Source: Sphingomonas hankyongi
GTDB taxonomy: Bacteria; Pseudomonadota; Alphaproteobacteria; Sphingomonadales; Sphingomonadaceae
Reading direction: 5' to 3'
DNA: 64,000 bases
Assembly: GCF_023516575.1 (NCBI RefSeq)
Contig: NZ_JAMGBE010000001.1
Coordinates: 434,001 to 498,000, forward strand
Numbering within the stretch: the stretch's first letter is position 1; every line of letters begins with the position of its first letter. The translations under genes and the position numbers were made by a program. Under the pieces are notes generated by a model. That model had not been told where the DNA came from, searched no databases, and worked only from the letters and a program-made list of their open reading frames with translations. Positions 25,644-32,774 of the stretch are shown one piece after another.

Positions 25644-27071
25644 ATGCGCTTTGTCGCCGCACTTGCCGTTGCCTTGTCGTCCAGCGTCGCGTTCGCCGCA
25701 ATTCCGATCGACGTTCCTTCCAAGCTTGATCCGACTTGGCAGGCCAAGACGCGCGAGTTCTTCAAGCAGACGATTGAAACCCCTTCGGTCGTGGGTCGCG
25801 GCCAGGTGGGCCGGGTGGCCGAGCTCGTGGCGGACCAGCTTAAGGCCGGCGGTTTCCCGGCATCGGATATGCAGATCATCCCCTACGAGGGGCTCAACGG
25901 CGACAAGACCGCGGCGTTCGTTTTCCGCTGGAAGGCAGCCAAAGCGACCAAGAAGCCGATGCTGATCATTGGCCACATGGACGTGGTCGAGGCCAAGCGT
26001 GAGGATTGGAAGCAGGATCCCTTCCAGTTCATCGAGAAGGACGGCTATTTCTACGGGCGTGGCACGTCCGACATGAAAAACGGCATCGTCGCGACCACGC
26101 TTTCGCTGGTGAAGCTGAAGAAGGAAGGCTTCAGGCCGGACCGGGACATCATCCTCTATTTCACCGGAGATGAAGAGACCAAGATGAACGGGGCGCTCTT
26201 CGCCTCGACGAAGTGGCGCAATCTTATCGACGCCGACTTCGCTCTTAACGCGGACGGCGGCGGCGCATCGTTCGACAAGGAGGGCCGCCCGCTCGGTTTC
26301 TCCCTGGGCGCAGCAGAAAAGGTCTACCAAACTTACTTCTGGACCGTTCACAACCGCGGCGGGCACAGCAGCCGCCCTCGGCCGGACAACGCCATCTATG
26401 AGCTCGCAGACGCACTGAAGAAGCTCCAGAACTACCGTTTCTCGCCACAGCTCAACCCCACGACGCGCGCCTACTTCCACGAGCGCCAAAAGGCCGAAAA
26501 GGGCGCGCTTGGGGATGCCATGCGGAGGTGGCTGGCAAACGAGAAGGACGAGCAGGCGGCCGACCTTATCGAGGCCAATCCTCTCGAAGTCGGCCTGACG
26601 CGCACTCGTTGCGTGGCGACGATGCTCAAGGGCGGTCACGCCGACAACGCTCTCGCGCAAAGCGCGACTGCCGTGGTCAATTGCCGGATGATGCCCGGGA
26701 CGGAGCCCAAGAACGTCCAGGCCGAGCTTCAGCAGCTCGTGGGGCCCAATGTGGAGATCGTCCCCGATCCGGAGTTCATCGGCCAGCCGACGCCGGTCCT
26801 GCCCCTGCGTGACGACGTCACAGCAGCGGTCAGGAAAGCCGTCACCAAATTCTACGGCGCGGACATGGCCGTCATCCCGTCCATGTCGACCGGAACCAGC
26901 GACGCCTCATTCTTCCGCGCGGTGGGCATACCGGTTTACGGAACCGATGGAGCCTTCGGAATCAGCCCGGACGACGAGCGTGCGCATGGACTGGACGAGC
27001 GTATCCCGGTCCGCGCGATGTATGACGACGTGCTGTTCTGGGAAGAACTGGTCCGCGACCTCGCGAGCTAA
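25644..27071 (+). CDS. Periplasmic M20-family metallopeptidase
   Basis: 475 residues. A signal peptide of about 18 residues (ends AFA) precedes an M20 peptidase catalytic domain. Expected zinc ligands and base: H in IIGHMDVVEA, D in GTSDMKNG, EE in FTGDEETKMNG, D in LNADGGG, and H near the C-terminus in DERAHGLDERI. A dimerisation domain is inserted at about residues 220-340. Members cleave dipeptides or acylated amino acids; this one is predicted to act in the periplasm. GGGGAG lies ten bases before the ATG. Convergent with bcp, with only six bases between stops. Confidence 0.93.
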   Translation: MRFVAALAVALSSSVAFAAIPIDVPSKLDPTWQAKTREFFKQTIETPSVVGRGQVGRVAELVADQLKAGGFPASDMQIIPYEGLNGDKTAAFVFRWKAAKATKKPMLIIGHMDVVEAKREDWKQDPFQFIEKDGYFYGRGTSDMKNGIVATTLSLVKLKKEGFRPDRDIILYFTGDEETKMNGALFASTKWRNLIDADFALNADGGGASFDKEGRPLGFSLGAAEKVYQTYFWTVHNRGGHSSRPRPDNAIYELADALKKLQNYRFSPQLNPTTRAYFHERQKAEKGALGDAMRRWLANEKDEQAADLIEANPLEVGLTRTRCVATMLKGGHADNALAQSATAVVNCRMMPGTEPKNVQAELQQLVGPNVEIVPDPEFIGQPTPVLPLRDDVTAAVRKAVTKFYGADMAVIPSMSTGTSDASFFRAVGIPVYGTDGAFGISPDDERAHGLDERIPVRAMYDDVLFWEELVRDLAS

Positions 27072-27077
27072 GGCGGC

Positions 27078-27545
27078 TCAGGCGGCGGCGGTTGCGCTGG
27101 CCGCCTTCAGCACCTCCTCGGCGTGCTTCGGCACTTTGACCTTGCGCCAAGATCGTAGCACCCGGCCGTCGGCGCCGATCAAATAGGTCGCGCGTTCCAT
27201 TCCCATATATTTGCGCCCGTACATCGACTTCTCGACCCAAGTGCCGAAAGCGTTTGAAATCCGTCCGTCCTCGTCCGAGGCTAACGGCACGGCGAGCCCA
27301 TATTTGCCGATGAACTTTTCATGGCTCTTCATGGGGTCGCGCGACACTCCGACGACCTTCACTCCGGCTTTATCGAAGTAGTTTGCGAGCGCCGTAAAAT
27401 CCTGTGCCTCACGTGTGCAGCCCGACGTATCGTCCTTCGGATAAAAATAGAGCACCAGCGGCTGGCCGGGTGCGGAAAGATCGATCGCGGAGCCGTCGCT
27501 AGCGCTGATCGTAATCGCCGGAGCCTTGTCACCTTCCCCAATCAT
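27078..27545 (-). CDS. bcp: Thioredoxin-dependent peroxiredoxin, Bcp/PrxQ family
   Basis: 155 residues. It reduces hydrogen peroxide and organic peroxides. The peroxidatic cysteine is C43 in PKDDTSGCTREAQDF. The position five residues later, where many Bcp proteins have the resolving cysteine, is Q48, so this looks like the one-cysteine form, which must be reduced directly by another thiol protein. The ATG overlaps the glnE stop as ATGA. Confidence 0.95.
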   Translation of the reverse strand: MIGEGDKAPAITISASDGSAIDLSAPGQPLVLYFYPKDDTSGCTREAQDFTALANYFDKAGVKVVGVSRDPMKSHEKFIGKYGLAVPLASDEDGRISNAFGTWVEKSMYGRKYMGMERATYLIGADGRVLRSWRKVKVPKHAEEVLKAASATAAA

Positions 27546-30235
27546 TGTTCACCCTCTCGCTTGATGCTGTCCCAGAGCTCGGCGACGCTTTGTCGCGCTG
27601 CGTCGTGGCCGGCGAGCAATGCGTCCCAACTCCCCGCGCCGCAAGCCTCAGCAACGAGCTGCCAGGTCTCCGCCGTGGGCTTCACGTCATCGGGCGCCAC
27701 CAGCCGCATCAACACCAACATCCTGGTGAGCAACTTTTGTGCATCAACAATATTTGAGTTCAGTAAAGAATCGGCTTCCAGTTCTGAGAGGGCGACATCG
27801 AGACGGGGATCGAGACCAACATGCCTTGTTAACTGCAACACGTGGACCGCGAATTCGAGATCGACGAGGCCCCCCGGTCCCAGCTTCACGTCGAGCGCGC
27901 TCTTCGCGGGTTTGTGGTGCTCCATATCGGTGCGCATCTTCGCGGCATCGCGGGATACCTGCGCGATGTCGCGCGGCCGCCGAAGGATCGCATCGATGAC
28001 GCCCTGCACTTGCGCCCTGCCCTCGTGTGACCCGAAGACCGGGCGCGCGCGGCACAACGCCATATGTTCCCATGTCCAGGCTTCGTCTCTCTGGTAGCGT
28101 TCGAAGGCTTCTAGCGAGACGACGAGCATGCCTTTCGCACCCTCAGGGCGGAGGCGGATGTCAACATCGTAGAGCGGGCCCGCGGCCGTCGGCACGCTGA
28201 GGGCCGCCGTCACTCTGCTCGCGAGCCGATTGAAGTAGTCGTTTGGCCCAAGTGGCTTTGCACCGTCCGAGACGGAGCCTTCGGGCGCGGTGTGCAGATA
28301 GATGATGTCGAGGTCCGAGGCGTGCGTCAGCGCGCAGCCGCCGAGGCGCCCAAGCCCCAATATCAGCAGTTCGCCGGCCGCAAAACTGCCATGGCTTTCC
28401 TCAAACTCTCGGCACGCCGCGGACGCGAGCGCCCGCACTGCCCCTTCCGCGACCCGCGCATAACCGAAGGCGACCTCAAGAGGGTCGCGATGCCGATCGA
28501 TGAGCTGGACGCCGAGCGCGAACCGCCGCTCATTCACGAGCCTTCTTACCCGGTCCAGCGCGACGTCGTAGGGATGACCGTGCATGGCCGCTGTCAGCTG
28601 ATCCGCAAGTTCCTCCGCAGGCGGAGGCATCTCGAAGCTCGAAGCGTCGAAAAGACCTTCCAGCAGCTCCGGTCGGCGAGCCAGCTGATCCGCAAGGGTG
28701 GGGGCATGGGCCAGTATCTTGGCCAGGAGTCGCGCAAGGTTGGGGCGGGCTCCAAGCAGGCGGAACAGGTTGATGCCGCTCGACAGCCGCTCGACGATGT
28801 CGCTGAGGCGGTTGAGCGCATGGGCCGGATCGGCGCCACTGGCGATCGCCTGGAGCAATCCGGGCAGCATGGCTTCGAAGGCCTGCTGTGCCGCCGGCGA
28901 CCTCAGCGAGCGGGCCTTGCCCGACCGCCAGGCCGCGACGTGCCGCGTGGCGAGTTCCGGTTCGGTAAAGCCTAGTCCCTTGAGCTCGCTCGCAAGAAGG
29001 TTCGGGTCGTTCGAAAGGCGGTCGTCGCCCTCCGGCGACAGGCTGTCGAATAATGAGCCGGCCGCTTCCACATGGGGTTCGAGCAGGCGCAGGAGAGCGC
29101 TGCCCGAATCGAGCCCATGCAGATGCGCGACATTCTCGAGGGCCTCGGGCACCGCGGGAAGCATGTGAGTCTGAGCGTCCTCGACCATTTGAACACGATG
29201 CTCGATCGTTCGCAGCAATCGGTATGCTTCGCTGAGCACCGACGCAGACTTCTCATCCATTCTCCCCGTCTCAACGAGCGCCGCTAATGCATCCAGCGTG
29301 GCGCGGTTGCGCACCGACATGTCGCGGCCGCCATGAATCATTTGCTGGATCTGGACGAAGAATTCGATTTCGCGGATTCCCCCGCGCCCGCGTTTCAAGT
29401 CGTACCCGGGGCCAATCTTCGCGCCTTGGGCGAAATGGTCGCGGATCCGCGCGGAAATCTGCCGCACGTCCTCAATAACGCCGAAGTCGAGCGACCGCCG
29501 CCAAACGAAGGGGCGTATCGCCTCCAGGAAGCGCTCGCCGAGTTTTTTGTCGGCGGCGCAGGCGCGCGCACGGATGAAGGCAGCACGCTCCCACGGCGCG
29601 GCGCTCGACTCATAGTGAGAGATGGCGGCGTCCACCGGCAGAACGATGGGCGTGACCTCTGGCGAGGGCCGCAGTCGAAGATCGACCCGTGCGACATAGC
29701 CGTCGGACGTCCGCCGCTGGAGAAGTTCGATCACCCGCCGGCCGATGCGGACCGCCGACTCCCCCGCGTCGTCACGATCGCGCTTTGCGAGCATTGCGGG
29801 ATCGAACAGGAAAAGCAGGTCGACGTCAGACGAATAATTCAGCTCACCGCTGCCGAGCTTGCCCATTGCGATCACAGCAAAACCCGCGGCACCGGCGCCC
29901 GGCACCCGCTCCTCGATCGCTTGAGCCAGCGCACGATCTATTGCGGAATCCGCAAAATCGGAAAGCAATGTTGTCACCTGTTCGAGCTCGATCTCTCCCG
30001 AAAGGTCCCCCAGCGCGACTGCGAGGGCCAAAGCGTACCGACGCCTCCTCAGCTCGACTTCGACTTCGGGCGCGACTTTAGAGAGAGCGACGTCAATTGC
30101 CGCCGAAGTCCCAATGCCAAGGAACGTCTCGGCCACATCCGGAAGCTGCTCGATCGCTTCACGCAGGAAGGGAGAATGAGCCTTCGCGCGGATGACCGCG
30201 CTTTCACGAGTCTTAGTGTTGCCGTCAGACCTCAT
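27542..30235 (-). CDS. glnE: Glutamine synthetase adenylyltransferase/deadenylyltransferase
   Basis: 897 residues from ATG 30235. It switches glutamine synthetase off and on by adding or removing AMP. Two nucleotidyltransferase domains are visible: the first with GSGELNYSSDVDLLFLFD and the second with LGGCALTHASDLDIIYLH, joined by helical regions. An upstream TTG start at 30304 is possible but would leave no room for promoters next to the divergent small gene, and AKAHSPFLREAIEQLP already looks like the usual N-terminus. Co-transcribed with bcp. Confidence 0.96.
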   Translation of the reverse strand: MRSDGNTKTRESAVIRAKAHSPFLREAIEQLPDVAETFLGIGTSAAIDVALSKVAPEVEVELRRRRYALALAVALGDLSGEIELEQVTTLLSDFADSAIDRALAQAIEERVPGAGAAGFAVIAMGKLGSGELNYSSDVDLLFLFDPAMLAKRDRDDAGESAVRIGRRVIELLQRRTSDGYVARVDLRLRPSPEVTPIVLPVDAAISHYESSAAPWERAAFIRARACAADKKLGERFLEAIRPFVWRRSLDFGVIEDVRQISARIRDHFAQGAKIGPGYDLKRGRGGIREIEFFVQIQQMIHGGRDMSVRNRATLDALAALVETGRMDEKSASVLSEAYRLLRTIEHRVQMVEDAQTHMLPAVPEALENVAHLHGLDSGSALLRLLEPHVEAAGSLFDSLSPEGDDRLSNDPNLLASELKGLGFTEPELATRHVAAWRSGKARSLRSPAAQQAFEAMLPGLLQAIASGADPAHALNRLSDIVERLSSGINLFRLLGARPNLARLLAKILAHAPTLADQLARRPELLEGLFDASSFEMPPPAEELADQLTAAMHGHPYDVALDRVRRLVNERRFALGVQLIDRHRDPLEVAFGYARVAEGAVRALASAACREFEESHGSFAAGELLILGLGRLGGCALTHASDLDIIYLHTAPEGSVSDGAKPLGPNDYFNRLASRVTAALSVPTAAGPLYDVDIRLRPEGAKGMLVVSLEAFERYQRDEAWTWEHMALCRARPVFGSHEGRAQVQGVIDAILRRPRDIAQVSRDAAKMRTDMEHHKPAKSALDVKLGPGGLVDLEFAVHVLQLTRHVGLDPRLDVALSELEADSLLNSNIVDAQKLLTRMLVLMRLVAPDDVKPTAETWQLVAEACGAGSWDALLAGHDAARQSVAELWDSIKREGEQ

Positions 30236-30304
30236 TCGACGAACAGATGGCCGAAAATGCCCTTCGACGAAACTTCCCCCGCGTTTTAGTCGTTTGTCTC
30301 TCAA

Positions 30305-30487
30305 ATGAAGCTGGAACGAGAAAACGTTGCGGCGTCGGAATTAGATAGCATGGACCGTCGGGTCATTCGTGTGGACATTCCGCCCGCTCACGCCGGTATC
30401 ACGGCCGCGCTGCGCCGCGCCTTCGAGGCTGCGGCGGCAGAGCCGAGCGACCGTGATTTTGCGGAGCTGTTGCGGAAGTTGAACTGA
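30305..30487 (+). CDS. Second NepR-like small protein next to ecfG
   Basis: 60 residues. The last 30, ITAALRRAFEAAAA then EPSDRDFAELLRKLN, align without gaps to the core of the canonical NepR encoded 2 kb away (LGRALRTIYDDTLR then EPVPDDFADLIGKLS): A-L-R, an aromatic, E-P, D-F-A, L and K-L are shared. NepR proteins are anti-sigma factors that hold EcfG and are pulled away by phosphorylated PhyR. This gene runs tail to tail with ecfG, 15 bases between stops. The start is uncertain (ATG 30305 or ATG 30350; no clear ribosome site). Called from motif similarity only. Confidence 0.65.
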   Translation: MKLERENVAASELDSMDRRVIRVDIPPAHAGITAALRRAFEAAAAEPSDRDFAELLRKLN

Positions 30488-30502
30488 AAGGAATCGCCGC
30501 GA

Positions 30503-31171
30503 TCACTCGCGTTCGTGGTCCCGGCTTAGTTCATCCACCTCGCCCATGATTGTCTGCAGGGCTGACTTGTCAGGGTCGGTCCGGTGTTGCCGACGCGATG
30601 GCAATTTGCCGCTCGAAAGCAATTGTTCGAGCGCAACCCTTCCGCGCGCCACGCGGCTTTTGATCGTGCCGACCGCGCAGCCGCAGATTTCCGCAGCTTC
30701 TTCGTAGGCGAACCCGCCCGCGCCCACCAGGATCAGCGCCTCGCGCTGGGGCTGCGGCAAATGCATCAGCGCCCGCTGCATGTCGCCAAGCTCGATGTGC
30801 CGGTCCTGGCTTGCGGGTGCTGCGAGGATCTTCGACGCGGTAATATCGTCCCATTCGCCCTTGAACCGGGCTCGCCGCATCTGGCTCAGGAACAAGTTGC
30901 GCAGAATAATGAAGGTCCAGGCACGCATGTTCGTGCCGGCCTGGAAGCGCTGGCGCGCAGCCCATGCCTTCAACAGCGTTTCCTGGACGAGGTCGTCCGC
31001 AAGATCGCGGCTTCCCGAAAGGGACCGGCCGAATGCACGCAAATGCGGAATAACCGCCGACAGCTGTTCCTTGAATTCCGGATCCGACAACGGGACGTGT
31101 TCGGCCGGGGCTTCGCTCAGTTCCTCAATACGATCTTCAGCCAAGGACTGATCCCCACCCGTTATGCACAC
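30503..31171 (-). CDS. ecfG: General stress response ECF sigma factor EcfG
   Basis: 222 residues with sigma-70 region 2 (LRAFGRSLSGSRDLADDLVQ, then AWTFIILRNLFL) and region 4 (LPQPQREALILVGAGGFAYE, then GCAVGTIKSRVARGR), as in EcfG/RpoE2-type sigma factors of alphaproteobacteria. It directs RNA polymerase to GGAAC-N16/17-CGTT promoters. The longest reading starts at GTG 31171; a TTG at 31144 with GGGGA upstream is an equal candidate. A perfect promoter of its own type lies upstream of the small membrane protein gene in front, so positive autoregulation is likely. It converges on a NepR-like gene. Confidence 0.95.
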   Translation of the reverse strand: MCITGGDQSLAEDRIEELSEAPAEHVPLSDPEFKEQLSAVIPHLRAFGRSLSGSRDLADDLVQETLLKAWAARQRFQAGTNMRAWTFIILRNLFLSQMRRARFKGEWDDITASKILAAPASQDRHIELGDMQRALMHLPQPQREALILVGAGGFAYEEAAEICGCAVGTIKSRVARGRVALEQLLSSGKLPSRRQHRTDPDKSALQTIMGEVDELSRDHERE

Positions 31172-31231
31172 GGCCTTGGAGCCGTGAGGTTTGATCCAAG
31201 ATGAACAGCGAACGTGGCAGAAGCTAGGTGC

Positions 31232-31387
31232 TCAAGACCGCCCGACGAAGACGATGATCGCAAAAAAAATCACGACCAACAGCGTACCGATGACCAGCAC
31301 GTTGCGCGCAACGCCGGGCGTTGACCCGGCTCGCGCCTCAGTGGTGGTTTCCCGAACGGAGGGTTCGGTGTGCAGCGGATCGACCAT
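31232..31387 (-). CDS. 51-residue single-pass membrane protein in the stress-response operon
   Basis: Found by reading the 280 bases between ecfG and phyR. ATG 31387 to TGA 31232 gives 51 residues. A polar start (MVDPLHTEPSVRETTTEARA) is followed by one hydrophobic helix at about residues 29-48 (NVLVIGTLLVVIFFAIIVFV) and a GRS end. GAGAG lies a few bases before the ATG. It is directly downstream of a perfect EcfG-type promoter and 60 bases upstream of ecfG on the same strand, so it should be induced by stress and co-transcribed with the sigma factor. No known family recognised. Confidence 0.7.
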   Translation of the reverse strand: MVDPLHTEPSVRETTTEARAGSTPGVARNVLVIGTLLVVIFFAIIVFVGRS

Positions 31388-31422
31388 TAAGCTCTCGTCA
31401 CGAAATCACTGTTCCCCCGGCC

Positions 31423-31447
31423 AACGCGCCTGCCCGGCCCCTGTTCC
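31423..31447 (-). promoter_or_regulatory. Perfect EcfG-type promoter (GGAAC-N16-CGTT) upstream of the 51-residue protein and ecfG
   Basis: On the minus strand GGAAC lies at 31447-31443 and CGTT at 31426-31423, spaced by exactly 16 bases, matching the EcfG consensus at all nine positions. The expected transcript start is about 28 bases before the small membrane protein ATG. Autoregulation of ecfG by this route is common in the group. Confidence 0.85.
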
Positions 31448-31451
31448 GTGA

Positions 31452-32252
31452 TCAGGCGGCAGGAACGGTGGCTGCGTCGAAGAACAATGCTTGTGCGATC
31501 GCCGCTTTAACGGTCGAACGCTGGAATGGCTTGGTGATCAGGAAGGTAGGCTCCGGTCGAGTTCCGGTCAGCAAGCGCTCCGGGAACGCTGTGATGAAGA
31601 TCACCGGTACCGAGAACTCGGCTAGGATGTCCTTTACCGCGTCGATACCGCTTGAATCGTCGGCAAGCTGAATGTCGGCGAGCACCAATCCCGGCGGGTG
31701 CTGCCGCGCCTGGGCGACCGCTTCGTCGCGCGTGACGGCAACGCCAGTCACGTTGTGGCCGAGGTCACGAACGATCGTCTCGATATCCATCGCGATGATC
31801 GGCTCGTCCTCGATGATGAGCACATCCGCCAGCGTCTGGCGCTCGATTTCCTCGAGCGCCTCGGCGACGAGCGAATCCACGTCCGCGGGAGACGCGCCGA
31901 TCAGATAGGCGGTGTCCTCCGAGGAAAATCCCTCGAGCGACGTGAGCAACAGCGCCTGGCGAGACAAAGGGGTGATTCGCGATAGGCGCGCCTGCGCGAT
32001 GCCCTCTGCGCCAGTCAGGCTCTGGGATGGCTCCTCGCCTTCCTCGATATTGGCGGTCGACCAGATCGCATGGAACGTCTTGTAAAGTCCAAGCCGCGGA
32101 TCGACGTCGCGCGGGAATTCGTCGGGCTGCGCCACGATTGCCTCTAACGTCGCGCGAACGAACGCATCCCCGTGCGCCTGGCTGCCCGTCAGGGCACGCG
32201 CATAACGGCGGAGGAATGGCAAATGTGGAGCGAGTTCCTGGCCAAGCGACAT
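31452..32252 (-). CDS. phyR: General stress response anti-anti-sigma regulator PhyR
   Basis: 266 residues from ATG 32252 (GGAGAG nine bases upstream). The N-terminal half mimics an EcfG sigma factor (about 1-135) and binds NepR. The C-terminal half is a receiver domain with phosphoacceptor D193 (LADIQLADDSSG), the acidic pair in VLIIEDE, T221 and K241 (ITKPF). When phosphorylated it takes NepR away from EcfG. An in-frame start at 32315 would add 21 residues not seen in the family and was rejected. Divergent from nepR-phyP. Confidence 0.97.
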   Translation of the reverse strand: MSLGQELAPHLPFLRRYARALTGSQAHGDAFVRATLEAIVAQPDEFPRDVDPRLGLYKTFHAIWSTANIEEGEEPSQSLTGAEGIAQARLSRITPLSRQALLLTSLEGFSSEDTAYLIGASPADVDSLVAEALEEIERQTLADVLIIEDEPIIAMDIETIVRDLGHNVTGVAVTRDEAVAQARQHPPGLVLADIQLADDSSGIDAVKDILAEFSVPVIFITAFPERLLTGTRPEPTFLITKPFQRSTVKAAIAQALFFDAATVPAA

Positions 32253-32558
32253 AAGTGAAGGCTCTCCATCAAATCGATTTGCCGCGTCTTTGGCGGCGCC
32301 TCGGAATTGTTGCAACCCTGGAAGGACCGTTCGTCAGCCCGGCTTTCTTCCGCCCCCAGAGAATGATCAGCACTGGAACAAAGCACCGGCCATTTGGTTT
32401 CCCTCCCGGGCTAACCGCACGTGAAATCTACGACTGTGGACGAAGCAGTGGTTGGCCCAAGCTGTATCGGGGTTGGACAGATCCACAGTTAGACCGTTGC
32501 GCCGCAAGGCTGAATTTGTATGACGCGCGCTTGTACCCGCGCGAGGGGGGACGAGAGG
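32253..32558. other. phyR-nepR divergent control region
   Basis: 306 bases without a protein gene that I can support. It holds the promoters of phyR (minus) and nepR-phyP (plus). A near-consensus EcfG-type promoter for nepR is at 32375-32399, and the opposite strand of the same stretch has a weaker match reading toward phyR (GGAAA-N17-TGTT). Nothing else was recognised. Confidence 0.5.
32375..32399 (+). promoter_or_regulatory. Near-consensus EcfG-type promoter for nepR-phyP
   Basis: GGAAC at 32375-32379, 16 bases, then GGTT at 32396-32399 in place of CGTT: eight of nine consensus positions with normal spacing, reading toward nepR. It would leave a leader of about 150 bases, longer than usual, so the call is tentative. 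Confidence 0.5.
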
Positions 32559-32753
32559 TTGAGTGCCAAAAATAAGGGCGAGGCGGAAGGAGCAGGGAAC
32601 ATCAGGCGCTCCAGGTCATCCTCGGCTTCCGACAGAAAATCCCGCAAGCAGCGATCCGGCGACCTCGGACGCGCCTTGCGCACGATTTACGACGATACGC
32701 TTCGCGAGCCCGTCCCCGACGATTTCGCCGATCTCATCGGGAAGCTCAGCTAG
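32559..32753 (+). CDS. nepR: Anti-sigma factor NepR
   Basis: 64 residues from TTG 32559. A basic, low-complexity N-terminus is followed by the two-helix NepR core (GDLGRALRTIYDDTLREPVP then DDFADLIGKLS). NepR sequesters EcfG until PhyR, once phosphorylated, binds NepR. The start is chosen because GGGGGG lies eight bases before TTG 32559; the longest reading from ATG 32520 adds 13 arginine-rich residues that look like translated leader. Divergent from phyR and followed after 21 bases by the phyP-like gene on the same strand. Confidence 0.88.
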   Translation: MSAKNKGEAEGAGNIRRSRSSSASDRKSRKQRSGDLGRALRTIYDDTLREPVPDDFADLIGKLS

Positions 32754-32774
32754 GTTCGTCGGCTGGAGCGCTGA

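Noticed and set aside
30313-30328. GGAAC followed by CGTT inside the second nepR-like gene, considered as an EcfG promoter
   Set aside because: The spacing is only seven bases, far too short for the sigma factor.
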